64,000 bases of DNA. Source: Membranipora membranacea (Eukaryota; Bryozoa; Gymnolaemata; Cheilostomatida; Membraniporidae). A program made the translations under genes and the position numbers. Numbering within the stretch: the first letter of the stretch is position 1; every line of letters begins with the position of its first letter. Under the pieces are notes generated by a model. That model worked only from the letters and a program-made list of their open reading frames with translations, was not told the origin of the DNA and made no database searches. The DNA is taken from contig OU612069.1 in assembly GCA_914767715.1 (NCBI GenBank), forward strand, positions 18,783,387 through 18,847,386, in the 5' to 3' direction. This document shows positions 36,420 through 47,300 of the stretch, piece after piece.

Positions 36420-37110
36420 TGTATCTGAAATCTTTAGTGATTGCAGCTGCGCCAGAAGTTCTTCCGAGCCTCATGTCCTCAGCCTAAAGATATATGAAAT
36501 ACCCATCATCATAACATTTAAAAATGGAAAAAAAAAGCGAGAAAATGTAACTAACCATGAAGAGAGCAACGATATGTTCATCATAGCATGGATGCCCGGG
36601 AGATGTCAATGCCCTTAACAACAACAAGATGGACACTACCGCTACAAGTTCATACCGGTAAAAAAAAACCAAATAGATAAGCATCCTTTTAGCAACTTTG
36701 CATTTAGAGCTTATGAGTGGCACTGTCACTGTGAAAAAGGCAGGCTCCGTTCCAAGGATCTGAACCTGTTTATGTTTGTTCTCTACATACATGCGAAATT
36801 GCGATCTGGCAGCAACAGCTTCACTTCTCAGTTGGATACATCATATTATATGGTGTCGATGCTCACGTAAAAAATGATGACTATCAATAAATGTTTAATT
36901 GAGGAAACTTCTATATTAAAATACAATTTAATAGTAGGCCTGCAATTCGACTGTCCTAACATTTGTTTCAGTTTGTCATTGTACTCACCCTGCAATTGGT
37001 ACATCCTCCGCTGATCTGATATCATCATGAGACTCGATATGATTGCCCGGTGGTGTACTGTATTTAGTAAGAAGAGCCATCCCATACAAAACATACATAC
37101 TTCCTAGTTC
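36420..37110 (-). other. Possible short minus-strand exons, gene unresolved
   Basis: A frame reading MYVLYGMALLTKY, then STPPGNHIESHDDIRSAEDV, stops at a good donor (GG|GTGAGT, about 36988), and a later frame before a GTTAGT donor can be joined to a short exon ending at a TAA near 36418. No family is recognised, and the frames can be combined in more than one way. It lies inside the candidate 33230-37847 element, so it could be transposon-derived or spurious. Confidence 0.2.
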
Positions 37111-38279
37111 GTAAAATCCGATTCAATCTATGTCAGCAAGTCAGAGTACAATTGTTCTCAATTTATAGCAACTTCCCTATCCAGTATCAGTGATTGCTGG
37201 AGCAATTTAAGTTCTTCCCTGAGCAGCCGGCCTAAATACTGTAGAATGATTATCACCACTGGACAGTCTTGCAAAATAGGCAGTTACTAGCTGCACCTAG
37301 CATGCTCTGCAAGTGTGATCAAGGATGATCAACAAGTGCTCAATGGACCATGAATTAACACACCGCTTCAATTACAGCATATAACGCATTCGATAGGCAG
37401 GCGTGCTACAATATAAATTATCATTGCCCAAATAATGGCTAGAAAATTTATCATGAAAAATGGATGTTACTCACCTATGAAAGCCTCTCACCCCTTTAAT
37501 ATTATATCAAATGGCATAAGATTAAAAATGTACAGAAGATAAATATGTTTTCTACCATCTGAGAAACATCCATAGTGATAAGTTCAGCAGGAAAGAAATT
37601 AAATCAGGTGGGTTAAAGGCATGTTTTTTGACCCTAAAAATACCCTTTTTCCCCAAAAAGTGATAAAAATTTTGGGTCAACCCTCATGAAAGACAAAATG
37701 TACAATGACCCATTAAAAAACCCTTCGAATGATAGCTCAAATGTCCAAATCGGACAACAACTGCTCAAGTTATCGCAGGTGGGTTAATCTCCATTGAAGT
37801 CTATATGTCGCAAAAAAAGGCACAGATCTGACCTTAACTACACTGTGGTGTTCCCGATACATGAATGCCTTAACAAGGATGTTGATTGAGAAGGTTATAA
37901 CAGGTAAAAGGTATATCGTCTATTAAATAACAGTACAATGGAACTGCTGACGCTTCAAAACATCAAAAACAACCCCATTCTATCAGCAGAGGAACTCTAA
38001 GTGCCTTGGTTCTTTCGTCAAAACAATAAATTGTTTTGGAACAAAATTATTGGTATTTGAATCAAATTTGAAAGTTCACCAGAATTAGCCAAAATCTTGG
38101 CTCTGATTTGTTGTTTGAACAGCCAATCAGATAACAGCTGACAGCAGATAACCAGGATGTAGTCTCTTATCAGATGATATATTAAGTCATGCACAGTGCG
38201 GATAACTCAATTGTGCTGTCAAATATGTCATTTTTGAAAGCCAACATGATGAGCTTTCCAGATTTCAAACCTCGGTATC

Positions 38280-38775
38280 AAAAACAAGAGGTCAACTGAG
38301 GGGGAAAGTTTTGTCAACCTCATAAGAGATATTTTGAAAAAAGTTCCTGGCCAGTAGAAATTGAAACTGTTTTTTGGTCTAACTTTGTTTTTCATCATAA
38401 TACAAGGAACTTCTTGATCCGATTGTTTAAAATTATTGATTCACAAAGCAGATACTCCTCATCAATGTTAAAATAGTCATGACACATTAGAAGGAATATT
38501 TATCTCAGAATGCGTTATCATGACAATACAATTCTGTCTTGTAATTCCAAAGATTCTCATATATGTGACCACTCACCTGACTGTACCTTGAATTAGACAT
38601 ATTGCATTGTGGGAGGGACTCTTTGGCTAGGACAAGCGGTCTTACAATCAGCAGAAGTTAACTTGTGATTGGGCAAAAAAGAATTTTATACATTATCGCA
38701 GATTGTACAGCAAAATACATAGGCCAACGTTATATTATTGGCATCAGCTTATTGGCCTTGTGTCTCACGGCTTGT
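38280..38775 (+). repeat. Triplicated segment copy 3 plus partial D8C upstream module
   Basis: 38280-38530 matches 30940-31195 and 32860-33125. 38530-38775 matches the end of the upstream module (ATTGCATTGTGGGAGGGAC, GGCATCAGCTTATTGGCC). Confidence 0.7.
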
Positions 38776-39463
38776 AACAGCTCCCTGGTGTTTAGCTTAT
38801 ATCACGGAGTTTTTGTATAGTTTGTTTATGCTCTTTTATTAACTCGTGACACTAAAAAGTTTGTAAATATAATAAATGTGGTGCAATAAAGGTGATAAGA
38901 ATAAAAATGTTTTGGATTCAAAATTGATAGCTCAAAAATTAAAGTGTAGTCATTATTTGCAGGTACATAAATCTGATGACAGTAAAACAAGGTTATCAGC
39001 TACTGAAAAAATATCAAATAGCAAAATGAACAGTAAAATTAAGACATACCTTGTAGCGTTTTTACCAGAGAGTGTTAATAGTTCCGTATTAAGAGTTTGT
39101 TTTGAGTGTGGATAGATGACGTTTGTATATGAATTAAGGCACAAGATACAAGAAGTTGATGTATGTCATAGTCATGTGATAGAAAAAATTTGAGAGGAAA
39201 ATGTGGCTGTTCGGTGTGCCTCTTCTCTAAAACTGACAATTGAATTGGGGCAACAGCTTGTGGTGTTTCATAATGTGAAGCCTCTCAAATCAAAATAAAG
39301 TCATAAAATCAGGTAATAAGTCAATAAAACATCTATGATTCACTGACCACAATTCAAGAGCTATTGAACTAAGTTTCATTATTTATACATACTTGTGGTT
39401 CTGAATAGTAAAATTGTGTAATTACTTTGGGTAAAGTTAAAATTTGTGTGTTGAAATTCTCTA

Positions 39464-39700
39464 CACGGCTTCTTGGCCTATTGGCTAAGATAAAAGTGTC
39501 ACTGCCATCGGGTGATTAGTGCCTGTTTGAGATTCTGGCAGCTTGCTGCACTCTCCCGATTAGGAGGTCCACCATGGCCTCACCTCTAGGATGCATTCTA
39601 GTTTTCTAGGATGTATCACAATCTCAGTACAAGGACTCCGGGCAACTTGCATCTCTCTCTAGGGGCAGCCCACCCTTTATTTTGTCATAAACAGGGTCTA
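39464..39700 (+). mobile_element. U2 snRNA-derived sequence, pseudogene or SINE head
   Basis: CGGCTTCTTGGCCTATTGGC followed by TAAGATAAAAGTGT matches the conserved 5' end of U2 snRNA (GCTTCTCGGCCTTTTGGCTA, then AGATCAAGTGT). The branch-site-pairing GTAGTA that should follow is replaced by CACTGCC, so this is not a working U2 gene. A non-U2 body follows to about 39700. Confidence 0.6.
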
Positions 39701-39704
39701 CAGC

Positions 39705-40239
39705 CAAGAAATTGAGTTTTGTTTTCAAGTGATTCATGCTAACAGATAGCTTAGTCTATTTGCCAAAAGATCTAAAAGCTTTTGGAGCAATACGCTTCTG
39801 AATCAATTTCTGTATCTATATTTGAACTCCAATCAGCACCATTGAATAAAATTCATGTTTACAAACTTTGTAGATCGACAGATGTAAACAAGATTGGGCA
39901 TATCAAGTAGTTTGTAGCAGGAACTTCGCTGTTTGATTCTTGTTATTGAGAGCAATTATGAGAGGATACATTTCAATTCAACTGTCAAAAACTTGTGTTT
40001 TCATTCAAGTTTTAATGAGATTTCCAGAGCTTCTAACTTTGTCATCAAAGCCTGAGTTCTCTTCCTGTTGTATGGGGGGGGGGGCACTGCCCAAATACCA
40101 CTCAGATCAACTACTAAAGCCTCCTATGTGTGTGTCTTACGCCATTTGTGTCAAAAAGTATTTAAATGTAGGATTTTCATAACCTTACTCATTCAAGCTG
40201 TGGACCTACTACTTTCTTGATCAATTCTTATCTTTTTAG
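39705..40239 (+). promoter_or_regulatory. Upstream region and presumed non-coding leader exon of D8C gene 3
   Basis: A duplicated copy of 31575-32060 is followed by the donor TTTTTAG|GTGAGT at 40239/40240. The transcript start is not visible; I find no TATA box as clear as in genes 1 and 2. Confidence 0.45.
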
Positions 40240-40705
40240 GTGAGTACATCAGTGTCACTTAGCATGTTTACTGAATGTATGTTTTCTAACCTGAAATGAT
40301 TAAGTTTGTAATGCTTTGATGCCTAAACTTTCATGCATTTAATGTTTCAAATGTGTCAGACGGGCATTTCAAGAGCTAGGATTTTATGACATAGTATTGA
40401 GAATGGAAGTGAAAGATTTGTGAAGATGATGGCACGCTGTCATGTCCAAGTATCATTTTCCTCAACTTTAGAATTTTATGGAAATGGTAACATACATTTT
40501 ACGGAAATATAGTTGGGTATCAGTTTTGCATCTCTTACCATCGATCATACTCCTGGTGACCTCAAGCTTGTCGAGTATATGTTTGTAATGTTATGGGATC
40601 AGTCCAGTAAATTAAATATTGTGAGCTCATAGGGCAGACAAATATGATAAAAAATATGGAAATTGTGGAAAATAGCAAGTAGTTTTTGTTCAAATATTTT
40701 AGCAA

Positions 40706-40774
40706 GGATCATAGTGGATCATTGTGGATAATAGTAGTCAGGAGGCAATAAATCACTATGATCCACTATGATCC
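40706..40774. repeat. Inverted repeat, ~23-bp arms
   Basis: GGATCATAGTGGATCATTGT is inverted at 40752-40774 around a loop of about 23 bp. The arms are themselves tandem GGATCATAGT repeats. It lies in the leader intron of D8C gene 3. Confidence 0.7.
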
Positions 40775-41003
40775 CAATTTTCCGACTCTGCAGCAGTTTT
40801 ACTGAAATTAGGTTCACAGGCTGTTTTATTTCATATGCCCTAATGACTTTTCAGCCTGAGATCTTTAAAACCATACCAAACATGGCCTAGTAGGACTGTC
40901 ATTTTAAGTCATAGGTGAAATCATAAAACCTCAGTTTGGGTACCATTGCCATAAACAATGTTGATTAATGTACCTCAACTTATATATTTTCAGTTGATTG
41001 AAA

Positions 41004-41774
41004 ATGCTGTCAACAACTCTTTTGTTCTCACTACTATTGACTGTCTGCCTTGGTGGAAGTCTGTATGACCCTGCCTCTCACAGAGATCTTGAACAGACTA
41101 AGCTATTAGTGGACATTTTACATGAAAAGCTCATCAGTGAGAACTGCACAGACCCCGCTCTAAGAAAAGTGAAGAGGGATATTGAGACATCTAAAGATGG
41201 AATCGACCTCGAGGCTCAAACACAACTCTATCGACACCTCATAGATCTACTTATCATCTGCAGGAAAGAGAGACTGGTTACTACTGCTAACCCGACCACA
41301 GAAGCCGAACCAACAACTACAACATCAACAACCACAGTCCCCTGCTCAACCATAACAACAATCGCTCCTCAGCCTCGAGAATGTAGAAGTGCCATCAACT
41401 TAACTGAATCATGGAGATCAGACAACGGTGGGAATAATCTCAATAATGTAAACAACTGTGACACTAGAGACATGAATGCGACTGGGCGCCCCTGGTTCCG
41501 CTTTACAGGTCAGGCAGGAACAAAGCTGCTTGATAGCTGTCCCCCTGAGAATAGTTGTGGCACTCAGGCTGGTCTCTGGAGTGATGCTGAGATGCCATCA
41601 GACATAGGAGTTGTCACTGCATTCACTGCCTCAGGGTCCTGGTCAGGCGGCTGTAACCAGTATCCAAGAAGAGCGAGTGTCGTGAGGTGCTCCAATGCCG
41701 CTTCTGATTTTGTCTACAGGTATGATGATCCTGATAGTACCACCTGTCATCTTGGATTTTGTGGAATGATGTAA
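41004..41774 (+). CDS. Secreted D8C-domain protein 3, 256 aa
   Basis: A single coding exon. The acceptor TATTTTCAG ends at 40993 and the first ATG is at 41004. The signal peptide is LLFSLLLTVCLGG. The helical segment (RDLEQTKLLVDILHEKLI) has two Cys. The Thr-rich linker is longer than in genes 1 and 2 and carries an extra Cys (TTTVPCSTI). The D8C domain again has eight Cys (CRSAINLTESWR, RPWFRFTGQAGTKLLDSC, GLWSDAEMPSDIGVV, CHLGFCGMM). It is the most diverged copy at the N terminus, yet its C-terminal D8C segment matches gene 1 and its 3' UTR start matches gene 2, a mosaic pattern suggesting gene conversion. The leader intron is about 0.75 kb. Function as for gene 1: secreted, unknown. Confidence 0.9.
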   Translation: MLSTTLLFSLLLTVCLGGSLYDPASHRDLEQTKLLVDILHEKLISENCTDPALRKVKRDIETSKDGIDLEAQTQLYRHLIDLLIICRKERLVTTANPTTEAEPTTTTSTTTVPCSTITTIAPQPRECRSAINLTESWRSDNGGNNLNNVNNCDTRDMNATGRPWFRFTGQAGTKLLDSCPPENSCGTQAGLWSDAEMPSDIGVVTAFTASGSWSGGCNQYPRRASVVRCSNAASDFVYRYDDPDSTTCHLGFCGMM

Positions 41775-42189
41775 ACCATTATACTAATGATCACACCACC
41801 ATCCTTAGACAACTATGCACAATTATTTCTTATTATTATATTTTTTTGCCGTATAGGACAACGCTCCGAGTATCGGTTTATACAACCATGTACAATTAAT
41901 TTGATGTTTGCATTGCATCTTTTTTTTAACTCACCACCTTGGTGCCATTGTTAAAAGTTATTATTATGTTAAGTTTTACCACATGTAACATGCGATTTTG
42001 TTGAATGATGTGTTGTCTTGATACCCACAGCCTCATCCTTTAACAACTTTGCAGAATTATTTCTTATATTATCTTCATAATTATGGTTTTTTTGCCGTAG
42101 GACACCTTGGCCAACCTCGGCTCTCGAAGCACTAGTTTCAATCATTTTTGTGTCAATTACTATCTGATTTTACTAGCAACTGTTATTGA

Positions 42190-42195
42190 AATAAA
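42190..42195 (+). terminator. Poly(A) signal AATAAA, D8C gene 3
   Basis: AATAAA lies about 415 bp after the stop. The distance is larger than in genes 1 and 2 because a TTTTTTGCCGTA...GGACA block of the 3' UTR is present twice (near 41850 and 42095). Confidence 0.6.
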
Positions 42196-42388
42196 ATTGC
42201 TGCTATTTACACATGAATATCTTACTCATTCCTTGGGAAATGACTCAACACATGGTAACACAGCTGAATTTCTGGCATACACTTATAGCATTTCAGTGAC
42301 TAGCTCAACTTCTTCTGTTGAATAATGAGCAGTATAACCCTTTCCTCCTATATGTGCAGATATCCTATACAACACGTGTTTTTCCTGA

Positions 42389-42475
42389 ATGTCCGCCGTG
42401 GGATTCGTCCCACGACTTTCAACATTTGTATGCTCAAGGACGACGCTCTTACAACTGAGCCACCTCATACTCCAG
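42389..42475 (-). mobile_element. tRNA-derived SINE head
   Basis: The minus strand reads GAGGTGGCTCAGTTGTAAGA (A box) and GTGGGACGAATCCCAC (B box). The block matches the end of the SINE fragment at 28.26 kb. Confidence 0.6.
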
Positions 42476-42903
42476 AGGTGACTGGTATATTTTATGTAGT
42501 GGCAAAACCCATGATTTTAGGCAGTGGTTTCAATTGTTTAATGCACTAGAAACTATTAATGGAAAGGCTCATCCGAAATGACAATTACAAATATTTATGA
42601 AACTTTCTCAGTCTTAGCGATAGGTACACAGTCCACTCCGTTTTACTGCAAGCCAGGCTATCCTCTACATGTGGCAATAAAAGTATTATCTAAATACGAG
42701 TAAATACATCTTCCATCAGATCACTTATTTTGACTAGTTCTTTCTAGTTGCTTTCTCTCTATAAGAGAGCGGGTAACTCTGAAGTTATATGTGTTCAGAA
42801 ATTGGCCACCATCATAGACCTACTAATAATAAACCTAGACAGGTGACCTGCGCAGCTGAAGTGAGGCCTATAATAACCGGAATTCCCCAATGACATAACG
42901 TTG

Positions 42904-43596
42904 AGCTGTAGCTCCACGTAACGATTTTTACATCGATTTGGGGTCACGAGTGGTTAATCGGTGGATCTGCACTAGTGATTACTCGTGTTAAGTGGACATC
43001 GAACTTGTTGGTCTTTTGCCCGAGTGATCTAGACGATCCTCTATGCTGATTGGTTGTTGATTGCTTGCTTCAATAATTACGCGGTTAAACACGTCATCTA
43101 TCAAATCGTGACAGGCTATCAAAAATGGAGGAGTTGATAAATAATATCTGTAGTTAAATCACATCCTCCTATTTATGATAAAAAAGACCATAACTACAAA
43201 GATAGGAGTGGTGCTGTAGTGAAAATATGGAAGGTAATAGCTGTATCACTTGGAAATGGAAGCTGTCCTGACATGATATCCATAGTATAGCATAGGAAAA
43301 TCAATTTTACAGAAGACTGAAATTTTATTTGGTCAAGATTCAAAGTGACAAAGATCCGGATCTTTAATATGACACCTATATCCGGTCATTTGCTAACACG
43401 CCCATTAAATATCATTGGTCAATCGATTGAACTGAGGGAGTTCATTGGTCAATCTAGGCACCTGATTTATTACCCCACTATGACTCACTAAACCATCGAG
43501 TACTAACTCATAGGCCTGTGTAGCAGTGTGAGATCGGCCTAGCATGTCTAGACATGCCATCGGCCTGTGATTACATCGTTACGTGGAGCTACAGCT
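42904..43596. mobile_element. Nested ~690-bp inverted-repeat element inside the P element
   Basis: AGCTGTAGCTCCACGTAACG plus AT at 42904 is inverted at about 43575-43596. It splits the left subterminal repeat of the P element, which is continuous in the right copy near 48137. Confidence 0.75.
43541..43558. repeat. 18-bp near-palindrome between perfect 8-bp direct repeats
   Basis: GCATGTCTAGACATGC is the palindromic core, with ATCGGCCT at 43533-43540 and 43559-43566. It lies inside the nested element. Confidence 0.6.
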
Positions 43597-44312
43597 TTAC
43601 TGTGTTGTGCACAGTGAGCGCTGCAATGAATGGTTTTACTATATGAGCATGACTGATTATTAGCTATAATGTCATTTTTCTCATAGAGATATCGAAGACT
43701 GATGCCTACAAGTTAATTTTATCTGGAGGGTGATGTAACAAGCAACGTCATAGTCTCTGAATTTTTTCTCTAGCTCAAATATTGAATGAGATACGACCAT
43801 TAGAAGCCAGCAATATCTGTAAACGGTGATACATTATTTAAGCATTGCAGCAAGAAAATGGCATTCTCACAGATTCATCGAGAAATTATGCAAGCAAGTT
43901 AATTTTATGTGAAATGTGATGGACCAAGCCAGCTGTTAGTCTTTGAATTTTGTATCTGACTCAAATATTGAGTGAGTTACGTCCATTAGAAGTCGGAAAT
44001 ATCATGGCTCAATGACTGACTGTTGCATGAAAATATTTGTTTATGTTACCATGTGGGTGTGCTGCAATCAGTTGATGACTCAAAGTATGGCTAGCTAAAA
44101 ATAGCTATAACCTTGGTCAACCTTGCACATGCTGTGTCCATCTGTATTGTAGCTCAAGGGGTTTGTGACACGTCCCCATAAGTAGCCTGATCTTGAAAGT
44201 TATCGCTGGAGGATTTTGGGTCAGCTTAATTTTTACATACTCTTCATTGGTGGGCTTTGCCTTATTGAGACTAAACTGTCCAGTTGCTCAGTGGATTTCT
44301 TGCACACCTGAC

Positions 44313-47300
44313 ATGGCATCAACATCGCAATCGGTAAGATAAGATTCATAACTATACTTGTGTTTTAATTTGTTTCAGTTCCATGGTATGGTATGCTCTA
44401 CTTTTCAATACTGTCAGGTAAAGGTGGCAATGACAGGCACGACATTATGCTCTCTTTTCACTTTCTCAAAGTAGGAGAAAGATTGATGTGATGTTTATGA
44501 GTTTCTCAATTTTACAGGCCAGTAAAAGTAGTGGACACTGCTGCTGTGCTTTTGGCTGTAGCAACACACCAACTAAGGATGCAAGCCTCACCTTCCACCA
44601 TTTTCCGCCTCAGCAGGAACGCCGTGACAAATGGATCGAAGCAGTGTCCCGTAAAGATTGGAAACCGAACACAAACTCTGTTCTATGCAGCAAGCATTTT
44701 GGAAAGGGTGCATACAGAGTGCCTCCTAACCTTCCAGGGAGTCGGTCTATGCTCTACCCGAATGCAGTGCCTACTATATTTCCGGAGTATCCTGCGTATC
44801 TACGACCCCCACAACCCAAAAAACGTAGAGTGTTAAGCACAGACGCTGCAAACACCCCGAGTTCCAGCGCAGAAACTACTGAGGATTTACATACTGTGCA
44901 AACAGATACAGTTCCTGCTGAAGCAGCAGAACCTGTAGTTCCAGATATACCCTTAATACTGAGTAGCGATGCGCCGCAGGAGGGGCGTGGGCGTAAGAAG
45001 ACAACTCCTGAAGCCAAAATTCAGAAACTAAGGAGGCGAATAAAGACATTGCGGCAACGCATACGCGGATTTGAGAAGAAGGAGAAAGTACAACGTAACT
45101 TGATAGGTATCTTATAAAAGGAAAATAAGCACCAGGCTGCTCAGCTGGGCACAATCGATGGTGTTATGAAGGAACTGGTGAATAATGAAGCTGTAGATAA
45201 AGGAAAAAAACAATCTAGATCGTATAGTGATGACATAAAAAGTTTTGCTATCACTATACATTATTATTCGCCGAAAGCCTATAGATATTTGCGAAACAAC
45301 TTCAGTCTCCCTTCAACAAGGACCATCAGAAGTTGGTTTGAAACAGTGAATTGTGAAGCAGGCTTTCTTGTTGATGTGATAAAAGCAATACCTAAGGACT
45401 CGAAACCATAATATAGCTTGGTTATCGATAGTATGGCCATACGGAAGCGCTTGGTTGTGAACAAACACACTCATAAAATTGACGGTAGAGTTACTGTTGG
45501 AGCTGATATGGAGAAGCTTGCAACTGAAGCTCTCGTGTTTCTGTTAGTTCCTATATTGGGTGGACCCAGACATCCTATAGGGTACTTCCTTGTTGATAAG
45601 ATCGACAGTGATATCCAGCAGCAGCTTATAGTCGACTGCCTGAAACTAACAGCAGAGAATGGTATCAGCATTGTTAATATAACATGTGATGGAGCTCGCT
45701 CAAACGTTCTAACTCTAGAGAAACTTGGTGCCAAGATACCAGCAAAGCCATATTTCAAGCACCCATCAATGGAACATAACATTTATACTAGTCTTGATGC
45801 CGTTCACATGTTAAAATTGGCACGGAATGCATTTGGCTCTCTGAGACGATTTAACTCTGAGAATGGGGTGATTGACTATGGCTATATTGAGATGCTTCAT
45901 AAACTACAGGAAGAGATGGGCGTGAGGCTAGCGAACAAGCTATCAAAGCGCCATATGAAGTGGCAAAACATGAAAATGAAAGTGCGTCTAGCAGCACAAA
46001 TGTTATCGTCATCAGTAGCCGATGCCCTGGAATACCTAAAACAGACAAATCCAAAGTTCAAAGATTCAGAGCCTACGATAGAATTCATACGCAAAGTGAG
46101 TTGACTGAATTACCAATAACATGTATTCTGGGATGTTTGCTAACACTACTATTTGTAATAATAGCGTTGAAGAATCTTGATTTCAATAACATTCTACGAA
46201 TTATTTTTGTCTTGGAGTTAAGTGCTCTTGCTAACAAGATTTTAAGGCTGCGATATAGAAACAAGAAATCAAGCCACCAATCTTAAAAAACGATTTGACA
46301 TCTAATTCAGTTTTGTTTTATCACTTCTTCTTCACAACAAATTTTTACAATTTCAGATGGACAGGCTCTTTGACATTCTCAACAGTAGTAGCCCATTCGG
46401 CAGAGGTTTCAAAAGCCGTGAGAACATAGGATTCAAACAAAAGGATCTACAGGAAATAGTCCGATACCTCAAAACTCTCACACTTCTCACTGGGAAACCG
46501 ATATCTCAGAGTGGTCGCAAAACATTTGTGATGGGCTCATTCATTCATAGCAGTTTCAAAAACGACCTTTGACACTTACCCCGGAGCTAAGTATGTACGC
46601 GGATACCAGATGGGACAAGATCATATAGAAACATTGTTTTCTAAAATAAGATCCAGGGGAGGATTTAACAACAACCCTGATATTCTATCATTCAAGTCGT
46701 CGTTGAAGTCTCTGCTAGTCAAGAGCGATATAACGCCAAGCTCCTCGGCTAACTGTATAGAACTAGATCCAAGTCAGCAGCAAGGCACTCTCGGGTCACT
46801 TCTCTTCAGCGCAAAGAAGAAGAAAAAGAAATCAGATGACGAAGAACTCGAAGAGGAATCCTTTGAGGATGAAGGAGGACGGTCGGATCTCACCATAACA
46901 AAACCCATCATCGACATAGCAGGCTACATCGGTAAGTAATGGCTCCAATTAGCATAATTAACATTTCAGTTGCTTAGTTTTATAACAGCAAACTTTCATT
47001 TGAAATATATACTCCTTTTAAATTTTCACATCACACAACAAGCTATATATTGAAAAAACTAATAAAAGCAAGATAGTGTTGCTAAAAATTTAAGAGGCTT
47101 GGACTTGACGTTTCTTATGACGGGGGTGTAACAAAAACCCCAAACATCATGTTCTGGTATGATTTTAAGTTTAGTTTACTTTTTTTTCACTCATAAAAGA
47201 CCTGCAACTAGTACTAACCACCCTTCTAGATTTACAAAATTACCACATGCATAAACCTCACCTTCTATAGGGACCAACATTGATTGAATGGGCTTATTTG

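Larger units (their letters stand above)
33230..37847. mobile_element. Candidate 4.6-kb element with 23-bp terminal inverted repeats
   Basis: CACAGTGTAGTTAAGGTCAG plus ATC at 33230-33252 is perfectly inverted at 37825-37847. Between them lie a SINE, palindromes, a local duplication and possible minus-strand exons. I see no clear target duplication, so a transposon is possible but unproved; an inversion between two repeat copies is the alternative. Confidence 0.45.

Noticed and set aside
39464..39500. A functional U2 snRNA gene
   Set aside because: The branch-site-pairing segment and the rest of U2 are not present after the first ~35 bases.
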